A stretch of 29,407 nt of DNA, taken from positions 1 to 29,407 of IMG/VR virus record IMGVR_UViG_3300009073_000142; one strand, 5' to 3'. The notes under the pieces were generated by a model. The model was not told where the DNA came from, made no database searches, and saw only the letters and a list, made by a program, of their open reading frames with translations. This DNA is from a virus. Positions 7,946-16,408 of this stretch are shown piece by piece (position 1 is the stretch's first letter; every line of letters begins with the position of its first letter). The position numbers were made by a program, and so were the translations under genes.

Positions 7946-8375
7946 ATTCAGAGCCGTTCAGATACCGATCAATAATTGCCAGTATTTCCTGCTGATCCGT
8001 TTGTGAAATCCCTAAATGAATCCGCTGAGGAACCCCGATGCCCAACTGATGCTTGCGAGCACGTTCAAGCTTGTTAGTCACTCTCACCTTGTTTTGATTA
8101 ACAGAATAAAAATAAGAGCTGCGCATACGGCCTGTGGCTTGCAGCACTTTAAGGATTTGACCTCGCTGTCGTTTCAAATTTAGAGTGTATGTCGAGTTTG
8201 GCCGCCAAGGTTGACCATTGGGGTCAATCTGAAATTCAAACCGTTCATCCGTTGCCAGTAAAATATATTCCCCAATCTCTTTTAAGGCGGGTTCTAGATT
8301 CTGCAGTTTCCGCTCTAGCTCTGTTAAGCTCGACCGCAATTTTTTGTCGTCAATCTTGACTGATACTTCAACCAA
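7932..8375 (-). CDS. Phage virion morphogenesis protein (Mu gpG-like)
   Basis: 147 residues matching the phage virion morphogenesis/tail-completion family related to Mu gpG: an N-terminal coiled segment (LERKLQNLEPALKEIGEYIL), then FEFQIDPNGQPWRPNSTYTL, then the basic KRQRGQILKVLQATGRMRSSYFY, then KHQLGIGVP. The family caps the neck end of the head-tail joint. The start is TTG at 8375, chosen because GAGGG lies about 8 bases before it. It is the last gene of the portal operon, 10 bases after the gpF-like gene. The stop codon lies inside the terminator stem. Confidence 0.85.
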   Translation of the reverse strand: MVEVSVKIDDKKLRSSLTELERKLQNLEPALKEIGEYILLATDERFEFQIDPNGQPWRPNSTYTLNLKRQRGQILKVLQATGRMRSSYFYSVNQNKVRVTNKLERARKHQLGIGVPQRIHLGISQTDQQEILAIIDRYLNGSELSGA

Positions 8376-8385
8376 TTTCGTCCCT

Positions 8386-9231
8386 CTAAGGTTTTTGCGA
8401 TCGCAAAGTTAACGCCGAATTGACCAGCTGCTGAGTTTGCGGGTTAAGCCGTGGCATTGCCGTCTTAAGATACGCCAGTCGTTCTGCATCGGTATAGCCC
8501 GTAACCCCGAAAGGGGCTCTAAAACCCTTATCGGCAATAGCGTGAGGATGGGGTATGTTCTCCAGTTTTTCATACCCAAACCGCTCTAAAATCCTCTCAT
8601 TTACTAGGAAGGCACGGCATCTGCAAAAGAATCCAGCTGGAAGCCGCAACCCTTGCCAAAACGAGTGATCTGCCGGTATTGCTTTTCTGTGGAGCGCCAA
8701 GTGATGAGGCCTAGGTACCACACTATCTCCATGTCTCCATACTTTCCAAGGCCGACTCTCTTGCAAAGCAGGGTCACTCATCATCTTTTCGCGGCCAGCA
8801 CCATAAGCTCCTCTAACATTTGTGTCATAAATCACTTTCAGTCGAGCGGCGTCAGGTCGATAGCCTCTACGACCTAGCAACCGCTTAAACTGGCGTTTAA
8901 ACACTTTTTCATCCTTACCCGTTTCAATCTGCTGCAATAGCAAGAACCGAGTGGCATCCAAATAATCTCCACGGGTCACCCCAGTGATACTAAACGCCCA
9001 AGTGTGGTACAAGTCATCTACCTTTCGTAAATCAGCCAAAGGAATAATCAATTTTGTTTTGAAAAATTCCACTGCATCCGTATAAGGCATTTTGATCCAC
9101 TCAGGAATCTCGTCGAAGCGCCAGTCTTCGTCCCCCTCATCTATTACTTCAGCTTGCCCTCCGTAATAGCCCAAAATCATCGACTGGGCTAAGGCCTCCT
9201 CAAACTTTTCAGAAGGCAATAAATTAAACAA
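8386..9231 (-). CDS. Phage head morphogenesis protein (Mu gpF-like minor head protein)
   Basis: 281 residues. The C-terminal half is the phage Mu F-like domain: KVIYDTNVRGAYGAGR, then RPWKVWRHGDSVVPRPHHLALH, then FWQGLRLPAGFFCRCRAFLV with the paired CRC cysteines. It is a minor head protein that acts near the portal. The start is uncertain: TTG at 9231 has GAGG only two bases away. The frame stays open and reads like protein (WIDTQPSFKQATDHLED) up to a stop near 9336, with no ATG, GTG or TTG in it. A non-standard start is therefore possible. The upstream gene ends at 9321. Confidence 0.85.
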   Translation of the reverse strand: MFNLLPSEKFEEALAQSMILGYYGGQAEVIDEGDEDWRFDEIPEWIKMPYTDAVEFFKTKLIIPLADLRKVDDLYHTWAFSITGVTRGDYLDATRFLLLQQIETGKDEKVFKRQFKRLLGRRGYRPDAARLKVIYDTNVRGAYGAGREKMMSDPALQESRPWKVWRHGDSVVPRPHHLALHRKAIPADHSFWQGLRLPAGFFCRCRAFLVNERILERFGYEKLENIPHPHAIADKGFRAPFGVTGYTDAERLAYLKTAMPRLNPQTQQLVNSALTLRSQKP

Positions 9232-9320
9232 GTCCTCTAAGTGGTCCGTTGCTTGCTTAAAAGAAGGCTGGGTGTCTATCCAATTAGCAGAGATCTCAAC
9301 CCAATTAAGAATCTCCGCTT

Positions 9321-12300
9321 CTACTTTTTTGCATAGACCTCAGCAATGTAATCCGCCAGGTCCACCTCATCTCCCACATCCGTGTGAAACGGAATATCCG
9401 GGTCATAGTACATCTGCGACGTCTCTAAGAGTAGATCGTATCCATCCACCCCTGCCATATCATCCACATCAAATCGGGTCACGTCTGCCACGCCCAATAT
9501 AGGGAAATCCTCATCCGTATAGCCATCCTGCCTAGCCTGCTCTTGCAGCATCTCCAACTCACGAGTTAGAGACCGGCGGCGGGCATTTATCTTCCGAATC
9601 TCTAGCTGATGTCCTCGTCGTTCCGCCTCCAGCCGATCCGTAGGGATATTAGTAGGTGCATTAGTGCGAGTATTAGATCGCTGTACCTTATTTAATTTCT
9701 TAGTGGCTTCCGCCATTTGGCCATGACTAGCTACCATTTGCTGAGATAGCGTCACAATCTTATTCGACAATTCCTGCTGAGCTACATCAGACGAAGTCAG
9801 AATTCGCTCTGTCTTGCGTGTCTTAGGATTCTGTATTTTCTTTTTCGCAGCTTTTGCCTTTTTGCGGATATTGCGCAACTGCCGTAACAACGGCTTTTCT
9901 CGTTCGTACTGACCATCCACTAAATATTCGGTTTGCAGTCGTGACCTTTCCTCATCCGAGATACGCTGTCTAACTTTGCGGGCATAATCCAAGCCCTGTC
10001 CCATGGCCTTTTGCACTGCTTTCTGGCGATTGTCAATCTCTTGGACCACAATGTCAGCATCAGCCTTCTCCGATTCACGGGTCACCCCTTCAATGGACGA
10101 AGATACAATTTCAGCATTGCGCTGCACCACTTTCTTGGCTTGGTTTGTCTGCTGATTTAGCTTGCCATTAGTCTGCTTCCACAAACGAGATTTCCAAGCA
10201 TCCACTTTTTTCTGAGCATCAGTAAAAGCTTGGCGATAAACTTTCTTTGGCTTTTTAATCAACGCCTCAATTTGACTACTCTCAGTTGTCACCTTGTCAG
10301 CTAGCTGCTCAATGGCATATTCCCTAAATGCAGCCCGTTGCTCCACCGTATCCAGCTTGCCGCCAAACTGCGATCGCAACTCTATTGCCGCGTCATTTAA
10401 CTCTCCCTCATTAGCAATTACCCATTGCTCACCTTGCTTACTTGACATCATGTCCAGTGCTTCAGATGCCCGCCGCAACTTGGGAACAAATCTAGGAACA
10501 CCCATAATCGCACTGTTCTGAGCCATCTGCTTGTTCTGAGCATAAGCTTGCTCAAACTCCATCTGCTCTTCCATTCCCTGCTCAAACTCACGAATCGCAG
10601 TAGCTTGGTTATGAGTCGTCTTCAAAACCACCGAACCCACTTCTTTGTGAGCAGTATGGTCTTTAAGCATCTTGCGATACTCAACCTCTTCCTCAGTGGT
10701 TAACTGAGAACGGTTTGTTGGCAGCTTAGCCAGCCGCTCTTGCTGCTGTTCTAACCGCTGTTCATAAGCCTCTAAGTCGCCATAGGCTTTATTGACCCCT
10801 AGAACCATTCCCCTTGTCTGAGCCAACTGGTCATAAGCATCTTGTATACCCTCCGTAGGATATTCCCCTGACAAATCCTTCATCTGCAGGTCAATATCCC
10901 GCAACAGGCTTTCTGAGCGGTTAACCAATTCTTCTCGCTTGCCCCGTGGCAAGGTTTGAGATAACTGCTTTGCATCTTCTTGTAGCTGAGATAGCCGCTC
11001 CCCTGCAGAGCGTACCGTTGGCCCATATTTTTGGAAGTAAGGTTCCGTTAAAGGGTTATACAACTGCCCGTAAGCTGCTTCCGCTTCATAAATCTGCCGG
11101 TCTAGCTCTCTAGTCTTGCCAGAATTATCCTTATAGCCTTCTAGCTCCCCTGCTAGCTTCTGGTATAAACCAATGCCCTTATCTTTCTGTAGTGCCTTAG
11201 CTGATGCAATGCGAGATTGTCGCCGCTGAAAATCAGCCTCTGAGCCAAAGTCATCCACTTCAGGGACTTGGTTCGCCCCCCGATCCCGCTTAGGCCGTAA
11301 ATTCTCATACTCAGTGGCTGGCGTACTCCAAGGATCAGGAGGAGTAGTATAGCCCGCTTGCAGCAATCGAGTTTGAGTGGTTTCAACCGTTGAAACCTGA
11401 TTAGAAGGTGATGCAAGTCCAGACTCAGGCAACTGATCCCAAGGACTAGGAGGCGTTGCAGCCTTAAAAGGAGCTGGTGCTAACAGAACTGGTGCTGGAG
11501 ATATAGCCGATGGTCCTCTTGGGGCCGATGCGCCCGATGCGCCTGATACTGGAGATGCAGTGGGTGGACCTTGCCAAGGATCTGGTTGCTCTGTGGCCTT
11601 AAAAGGAGCTGGTGCTAACAGAACTGGTGCTGGAGATATAGCCGATGGTCCTCTTGGGGCCGATGCGCCCGATGCGCCTGATGCTGGAGATGCAGTGGGT
11701 GGACCTTGCCAAGGATCTGGTTGCTCTGTGGCCTTAAAAGGAGCTGGTGCCGCTGCTTGGGCGGCAACTTCCGTTTTCGGCTCTGGCTTAGGCGTTCCTT
11801 TAGCCTCAGGTTGTGGAGGTGCTTTTGCTCTAGATGCTGCCGCCGATGGCATCTTGTCTTTTGGTGGCGATGCAAGTGATGCGACAGATGCAGTCCTAGC
11901 GCGAGATGATTTAGATGTGGGCGATCGTGGTTTATCTCTTGGAGACTTAGCTCTCACAGCAGCTGTTGCTGCTAAGCCTCCTGCTGCCCCCGCCCCTGCC
12001 AAAGCTAAACCTGAGATTGCCACAGCTGCTATTTTTTGGCGTTTTGTAAATCGACTTCCACTTGCCTCTGCAGAAGCCCCTGTAGTCGTAGGTAATTTAC
12101 GGCAATAGCCACCTCCTGTGACCGCATTGTTTGCAACCCAAATTTTGTTCGGGCCACAGCTGCGGACTAAGCGTTTACCCGTTTTAGGTGCATCCTCATG
12201 CCAAATGTCTTGTCGATAGTCTTGAATCTGCTCCGGGGCAACCTCCACATACCAACTCTGGTCTGAGTTAAACTGATCATAAGTATCCCGGTTAATGATG

Positions 12301-12533
12301 CTTAAGACATCTTCAGGAGATACCTCCACCTCATCTAAAATTCGTAACCCCTGATTAATCCGCCCCAGTGACATCAAATTAGCTGGAGACTCAGCCACAT
12401 GGCGAACATAATCTTCTAAAGTCGGTAAAGCTGGAACTAACAAATGAAGTGGTAAATTGCCTTCCACCAAAACAGGTCCTGCAACGCTAAACACGTTCGA
12501 CTCTCCGTTCTCGATGTATTCCAGCGTAAGCAT
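9321..12533 (-). CDS. Large Cys-pair-tagged protein with Pro/Ala repeats and long coiled coil
   Basis: 1070 residues, function unknown. Order: an acidic N-terminal region (1-120); a Cys-pair module SCGPNKIWVANNAVTGGGYC (125-144); an Ala/Gly-rich hydrophobic segment (about 168-193) that could span a membrane; a basic Ser/Arg/Lys stretch; Pro/Ala-rich disorder with two 45-residue tandem repeats and the start of a third (APAPFKATEQPDPWQGPPTA); then about 600 residues of charged coiled coil (many Gln, Glu, Lys, Arg); and an acidic C-terminus (VDDMAGVDGYDLLLETSQ). It resembles neither a tape measure, which would carry hydrophobic segments throughout, nor a known head protein. It lies between the 2H/HipA fusion gene (gap 2 bases) and the gpF gene. 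A packaged internal or ejection protein is my inference. Confidence 0.65.
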   Translation of the reverse strand: MLTLEYIENGESNVFSVAGPVLVEGNLPLHLLVPALPTLEDYVRHVAESPANLMSLGRINQGLRILDEVEVSPEDVLSIINRDTYDQFNSDQSWYVEVAPEQIQDYRQDIWHEDAPKTGKRLVRSCGPNKIWVANNAVTGGGYCRKLPTTTGASAEASGSRFTKRQKIAAVAISGLALAGAGAAGGLAATAAVRAKSPRDKPRSPTSKSSRARTASVASLASPPKDKMPSAAASRAKAPPQPEAKGTPKPEPKTEVAAQAAAPAPFKATEQPDPWQGPPTASPASGASGASAPRGPSAISPAPVLLAPAPFKATEQPDPWQGPPTASPVSGASGASAPRGPSAISPAPVLLAPAPFKAATPPSPWDQLPESGLASPSNQVSTVETTQTRLLQAGYTTPPDPWSTPATEYENLRPKRDRGANQVPEVDDFGSEADFQRRQSRIASAKALQKDKGIGLYQKLAGELEGYKDNSGKTRELDRQIYEAEAAYGQLYNPLTEPYFQKYGPTVRSAGERLSQLQEDAKQLSQTLPRGKREELVNRSESLLRDIDLQMKDLSGEYPTEGIQDAYDQLAQTRGMVLGVNKAYGDLEAYEQRLEQQQERLAKLPTNRSQLTTEEEVEYRKMLKDHTAHKEVGSVVLKTTHNQATAIREFEQGMEEQMEFEQAYAQNKQMAQNSAIMGVPRFVPKLRRASEALDMMSSKQGEQWVIANEGELNDAAIELRSQFGGKLDTVEQRAAFREYAIEQLADKVTTESSQIEALIKKPKKVYRQAFTDAQKKVDAWKSRLWKQTNGKLNQQTNQAKKVVQRNAEIVSSSIEGVTRESEKADADIVVQEIDNRQKAVQKAMGQGLDYARKVRQRISDEERSRLQTEYLVDGQYEREKPLLRQLRNIRKKAKAAKKKIQNPKTRKTERILTSSDVAQQELSNKIVTLSQQMVASHGQMAEATKKLNKVQRSNTRTNAPTNIPTDRLEAERRGHQLEIRKINARRRSLTRELEMLQEQARQDGYTDEDFPILGVADVTRFDVDDMAGVDGYDLLLETSQMYYDPDIPFHTDVGDEVDLADYIAEVYAKK
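11461..11750. repeat. 135-bp in-frame tandem repeat
   Basis: Units start at 11461 and 11596, with the first ~20 bases of a third at 11731; each opens with GCCTTAAAAGGAGCTGGTGC. The two full copies differ at very few positions, for example GATACTGGAG against GATGCTGGAG. They encode a 45-residue Pro/Ala/Gly/Ser repeat in the 1070-residue protein. The near-identity points to a recent duplication. Confidence 0.9.
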
Positions 12534-12535
12534 GG

Positions 12536-14416
12536 CTAACCTAGATGAATTTTATTGATGCAATTGCGTAAGTCTAAAAGCTTGGGATGATGACGTTTAA
12601 AAAGCGACACTCGCTTTTTAATTTCTACGTCCATATCTTCCGGTGGTGCAGTCATTTGTTCAGCATCAGTAAGGGTAGCTTTAGTTGTCTGCATGATCTG
12701 GCCAATCACTTGCTCATAGGGATGCTGGTCAATTAAGTCATGAAGATGCTGGCGATAAATTTTAAAGTTTTCAATGGTTGAAGCTGAAGCAAGATTTAGC
12801 CGATCAGTGCGCTCCAGCCATCGCTCCACCGCTGCAATGACCCATGGCACAAAAGAGTTTTGAGGCCCATGCCCCATAAATGCCAATTTATGATCCACTG
12901 CATAGATGTTCTGAGTGGGAAATTCTAAGTAAAGGTTGGCCACTGTCCGATCTGGGTTAGAGACAAACAAGTCAAACGCAGCTATTTTGGCTAAATCGGC
13001 GTGGCTAATGCTGTTCTCCCAGACCCTATCTGCCATCTCCGCTGACATAGGCATCAATCCCAGTTGAATCATGTAAGGACTTAGTACCGTTGAGTTCATG
13101 CCTATTTCAATCGGTGTGCCTGGCGGAATCAAGTGTAAGTTGCCGCCTATTTGCGATCGCAACTTAAAATTATTTCGGTAGATAATAGGTACAATCTTCA
13201 CCTCATTAACAGGTGTATTAGAAGAACGCCCGATATAGCTAGCTACAACCTCAGCTACCATTTCAGCGGTACGACCTGGGCAAATTATCTCCGGTTGCTG
13301 ATAAATCCCCTCTTCACCCGTCACAGGATTAAACACATATTGCGCTGTAGACGTAGTCCCAATCAATGCCTGTTTGTCCTTGTCCAACTCAAATTGATTA
13401 AATCGGTGCATCTTCACCACTTGCAAAAGAGGAAGATTCTCTGAGGTGAACTGAATAACTTGAGGCGACAATGTATCTGGCTGCCTTTGCCAATATCCGC
13501 CTTTGAATTGTTTTGGGTCTTTCACCCAATTACCAGTATCTTCACGGTCTTCTAACTCTCCACCTCCCACCAACTCAGGAGTTCGTTCTAGCCAATCTGC
13601 CGGATCATTCTCTCCACTCAAACCAATCAGGTGCTGGTTGCTATCTACAAACAAACTGACATTATTAAACGACACAAAAGTATCAGGGATACAAATTACA
13701 GGTTGTTGGCTACCAGACGGCACGTAGGCCAGAGTGATATGAGGTGTATATCCATGGTTTTGCTTATGCTCCAGCTTGCATAAGCTCAGAATATAAAGGA
13801 TGCGATCTCGCAAAGCTAACAGCTTAGGCGAATCAAACGTGGCATAAACAACATCCATCCAATCACTAGACGAGCTAGCGTTAAAACGTCCAATCCCTGA
13901 GATTGTCCCAACAATAGGCCAAGACCATTGGCCTAACTCTGACAAAAGCTTCAATAACTTTTTCTGCTGGGGTAACGAATCAAACTCACCTAAATAAGCC
14001 AAAGTAATATGCAGATTATTGGCCTGCTCCCGATTTGCGATCGGCACATGAGACAGCACCTCCAAGCCAATATGTTCTGGCAATGCCAATGCGATCATCA
14101 CCCGCTTAGGCTGCTTTAATTTAGCCGCACTGCGCTGGTGACGGGTAATCAGCGATTTCACAGCTGATTCATAAGTCGGGTTTAACTGCCTAGGGGCAAT
14201 TTCATCTAGACGGTATCCCAATGCTTTCAGGATGCTGGCACGAAATTGATCTGTACCAGCATCCTGACGCACTAGCGGTTGATGAAAAGACTGTACGCAA
14301 ACCTTTAAGACATTAGATGCCTCTTGGGTAATTTGCTCTTCACTTAAACCGTCCAGATTCACCCTAGGGTCAACCGCATGGATTAATGCCTTCGCATTAA
14401 TAGGTAGGATAGGCAT
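12536..14416 (-). CDS. Fusion of 2H phosphoesterase (2'-5' RNA ligase-like) and HipA-like kinase domains
   Basis: 626 residues. Residues about 103-260 form a 2H phosphoesterase with both signature motifs, LHITLAYLG (His136, Thr138) and PHITLAYVP (His226, Thr228). The fold is that of LigT/2'-5' RNA ligases and of the phage anti-CBASS nuclease Acb1, which cut cyclic or 2'-5' nucleotides. Residues about 330-560 resemble HipA-like Ser/Thr kinases: AAFDLFVSNPDRTVANLYLEF (479-499, with Asn487, Asp489, Asn494) and IYAVDHKLAFMG (504-515, Asp508), so both phosphotransfer motifs look intact. The N-terminal 100 residues are unrecognised. It sits in the portal operon, 3 bases after the twin-tag gene and 2 before the 1070-residue gene. 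I read it as host-directed (defence evasion or takeover), but the substrate is unknown. Confidence 0.7.
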   Translation of the reverse strand: MPILPINAKALIHAVDPRVNLDGLSEEQITQEASNVLKVCVQSFHQPLVRQDAGTDQFRASILKALGYRLDEIAPRQLNPTYESAVKSLITRHQRSAAKLKQPKRVMIALALPEHIGLEVLSHVPIANREQANNLHITLAYLGEFDSLPQQKKLLKLLSELGQWSWPIVGTISGIGRFNASSSSDWMDVVYATFDSPKLLALRDRILYILSLCKLEHKQNHGYTPHITLAYVPSGSQQPVICIPDTFVSFNNVSLFVDSNQHLIGLSGENDPADWLERTPELVGGGELEDREDTGNWVKDPKQFKGGYWQRQPDTLSPQVIQFTSENLPLLQVVKMHRFNQFELDKDKQALIGTTSTAQYVFNPVTGEEGIYQQPEIICPGRTAEMVAEVVASYIGRSSNTPVNEVKIVPIIYRNNFKLRSQIGGNLHLIPPGTPIEIGMNSTVLSPYMIQLGLMPMSAEMADRVWENSISHADLAKIAAFDLFVSNPDRTVANLYLEFPTQNIYAVDHKLAFMGHGPQNSFVPWVIAAVERWLERTDRLNLASASTIENFKIYRQHLHDLIDQHPYEQVIGQIMQTTKATLTDAEQMTAPPEDMDVEIKKRVSLFKRHHPKLLDLRNCINKIHLG

Positions 14417-14419
14417 CGG

Positions 14420-15532
14420 CTAAGCACAAGAGCAAGGCCGCTTATGGCGACATTCATAACAGCCGCACTCCGGCTCCGTCAGCATCATCTGTCCCGCCGC
14501 CGCCAAAGACGCCACATCAGGATACATTGCATCCTCATTCAGCTCATTATTGCTAAAGGTTTTGCGTGCTTTCTTCGCCGTGCGCCGCACAGTAGCTGCT
14601 GCTCTCAACCCTTGGCGTTTAGCTTTATGGCCCACCTGTTTTGTCTTTGTAGACGCCTCGCCACCAAGTTCTTTAGTCCCTCTAGCTATGTCAGCCCCCG
14701 CTTGCTTAGCTTGTCCGCCTAATCCCTTAGCTTTTCTACTTGCTTTTGCCCCAGCTACAACGCCTTTTTTGTATGTTTTTCTAGCAGACTTGCGGATATC
14801 TCCACCCACAGCTTTTGCTGCTTGGCTATAATCCACTTTATCCTTATCGTCCTTGCCCTTATTCAATTCATTGCGTTTCTTATGCACAGCATAAGCACCC
14901 CCTGCCCCAGCTGCCGCTACACCAGCAGCTGCTAGCCCTAAGGCCAATTTGCCGCCCCCTTTGCCAGAAGACCCACCCCCCTCATGGCACTCGGTATCAT
15001 CAGGGATATAAGAGTCGCCGCACTTCTTATCTAGGCGAGTTTGGGCATAAGACAAATCATAAATACTAGCGCTGTCATTGTGAGCAAGCGATCTTAAATG
15101 CAAAGTCAATGTTTTGATGTCAGCGTCGTCTTGACTATATCTGTCATAAGACATAGCACGATGCTGTTGGCGTCTTGTATTTGCCGCCCCAGACCTACTT
15201 GGCGTTGTCGCCCCAGACCTACTTGGCGTTGTCGCAGCCCGTTGCTTCATCTTTTCTGGGGTATTGTTCTTTCGCTGTGACCGTGCAATATTTCGTTTCG
15301 ATTTTTCCTGCTTTAGGCGTGAAAGCTTTCCTTTTTTACGCAATTTATTTGCGCCATAAGCAGCCCCTGCCACTCCTGCAGCTGCAACCCCTGCAACTGC
15401 TAAACCTTTGGCTAGCCCGCCCCCTTTGCCAGAAGACCCACCCCCCTCATGACACTCGGCATCATCAGGGATAAAAGAGTCGCCGCACTTCTTGTCTAAG
15501 CGCACCGTATTTCTATAACAACGAGTTGGCAT
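14420..15532 (-). CDS. Protein with two Cys-pair tag modules and Ala/Gly membrane-like segments
   Basis: 370 residues, no family known to me. It carries the same module twice: RLDKKCGDSFIPDDAECHEG (11-30) and RLDKKCGDSYIPDDTECHEG (166-185). Each is followed by GGSSGKGGG and an Ala/Gly/Val-rich hydrophobic segment (40-62 and 195-215) and then basic residues. Two PSRSGA-type repeats lie at about 101-117. Residues 245-325 are very rich in Lys, Arg, Ala and Gly, histone-like, and could bind DNA. The C-terminus is Cys-rich (PECGCYECRHKRPCSCA), a possible metal site. GGAG lies 8 bases before the ATG. The layout suggests a basic, membrane-seeking, packaged protein; that is inference. Confidence 0.65.
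   Translation of the reverse strand: MPTRCYRNTVRLDKKCGDSFIPDDAECHEGGGSSGKGGGLAKGLAVAGVAAAGVAGAAYGANKLRKKGKLSRLKQEKSKRNIARSQRKNNTPEKMKQRAATTPSRSGATTPSRSGAANTRRQQHRAMSYDRYSQDDADIKTLTLHLRSLAHNDSASIYDLSYAQTRLDKKCGDSYIPDDTECHEGGGSSGKGGGKLALGLAAAGVAAAGAGGAYAVHKKRNELNKGKDDKDKVDYSQAAKAVGGDIRKSARKTYKKGVVAGAKASRKAKGLGGQAKQAGADIARGTKELGGEASTKTKQVGHKAKRQGLRAAATVRRTAKKARKTFSNNELNEDAMYPDVASLAAAGQMMLTEPECGCYECRHKRPCSCA
14953..15505. repeat. Duplicated tag-coding segment
   Basis: The coding sequence for the tag and Gly-rich linker occurs twice as near-identical direct repeats of about 85 bases: 14953-15037 and 15420-15504. They differ at scattered positions such as GGCATC against GGTATC. A more diverged third copy is in the next gene at about 17545-17620. 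Confidence 0.8.
15185..15232. repeat. 24-bp tandem duplication
   Basis: Two exact 24-base units (15185-15208 and 15209-15232) encode TTPSRSGA twice within the twin-tag protein. Confidence 0.85.
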
Positions 15533-15550
15533 TAATTTTTCTCCATGAAT

Positions 15551-16225
15551 CTAAAGTGCTGGTGAAAACTGCGCAAGAGTCTGCGCATAGACACGGTCGT
15601 AAACAGGATTTTCTGGCAAAGAGTTCCCAACCTCTCTGTAACCTATTCCTGCAGCTTGCAATGGGTTTTGTCTGATATGGTGCACTTTTTGCCTTAAATA
15701 TGCTCGTCGATTCGTATATTGCAATTGAGACCAAAATCTAAGCTGCTGAGTCGTCATGGGTTCATTTCCTTCAACCCCATTCAGCTGGTTAAACATCAAA
15801 TCATACTGCTGTCGGCCCATTCCAGCACCTACCGGATCGCATTCCATCACCATGGCCCAGCCCGCTGTTCGAGCTTCCAATGTTGTTGGATAGAAAGGAG
15901 CAGATGGACTGATATCATCTAATCCCATTGCTACTCGAAATAGCTTGATTTGATCTTGGTAATTCTGTAAATCACCCTGTGCCATAATCAACAAATTTTT
16001 GCGAACGGATTCTAGGTCAAGCAGCTCTATCCCTGACTGCAAGGCCTGAGCATAGGCTAAGTCCAATGCTTCATCTGCCTCCTCCATAAACTGAAATGGA
16101 GTTCCTCCATCTGGGCCTTGGTTTTCTAAATGGAGAAATTTCTTGAAGCGGGAGAATATGTTGCGATCGCACCTAGTCTGAGCATATGCAAATGAGTAAG
16201 CATCAAAGTTTGGCGCTGTTTCCAA
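15551..16225 (-). CDS. Hypothetical portal-operon protein, probably the separated C-terminal half of the upstream gene
   Basis: 224 residues from a TTG at 16225 with no ribosome-binding site before it. The frame is open without any ATG, GTG or TTG back to the TAA of the upstream gene at 16409, and it is the same frame as that gene. Residues 12-22, FAYAQTRCDRN, resemble the start of the Cys-pair tags, and YAQ recurs (LAYAQALQ, RVYAQTLAQ). The body is helical: LESVRKNLLIMAQGDLQNYQDQIKLFRVAMGLDDI, then PMTTQQLRFWSQLQYTNRRAYLRQKVHHIRQNP. No family is recognised. Possible explanations are stop-codon readthrough, a nonsense mutation that split one gene, or re-initiation. Confidence 0.5.
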   Translation of the reverse strand: METAPNFDAYSFAYAQTRCDRNIFSRFKKFLHLENQGPDGGTPFQFMEEADEALDLAYAQALQSGIELLDLESVRKNLLIMAQGDLQNYQDQIKLFRVAMGLDDISPSAPFYPTTLEARTAGWAMVMECDPVGAGMGRQQYDLMFNQLNGVEGNEPMTTQQLRFWSQLQYTNRRAYLRQKVHHIRQNPLQAAGIGYREVGNSLPENPVYDRVYAQTLAQFSPAL

Positions 16226-16265
16226 GCTGTCAGTATTTTGTACGGGTTCCTGCTCCTCCTGCTCT

Positions 16266-16370
16266 GGCTCCTCCTTCTCCTGCTCTGGCTCCTCCTTCTC
16301 CTGCTCTGGCTCCTCCTTCTCCTGCTCTGGCTCCTCCTTCTCCTGCTCTGGCTCCTTCTGCTCCTGCTCT
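16266..16370. repeat. 21-bp tandem repeat coding for (PEQEKEE)n
   Basis: Four exact 21-base units (16266-16286, 16287-16307, 16308-16328, 16329-16349) and a fifth diverged one (16350-16370), inside a longer low-complexity tract to 16410. On the minus strand, in the frame joining the two flanking genes, it encodes an acidic PEQEKEE repeat. The tract is open in all three minus frames. Confidence 0.9.
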
Positions 16371-16408
16371 GGCTCTGGCTCCTGCTCCTGCTCCTTCTCC
16401 TGCTCTTC

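Noticed and set aside
11560-12108. 182-residue plus-strand ORF, Gly/Ala/Asp-rich
   Set aside because: It is antisense to the Pro/Ala-rich repeats of the 1070-residue protein; the composition is explained by the opposite strand.
9321-12533. Tail tape-measure protein
   Set aside because: The length and coiled coil fit, but it lies in the head operon by the portal, has only one hydrophobic segment near the N-terminus, and is flanked by gpF and the 2H/kinase gene.
16266-16370. Possible CRISPR array from regular 21-bp repeats
   Set aside because: The repeats are directly adjacent without spacers and lie in coding sequence; no cas genes are present.
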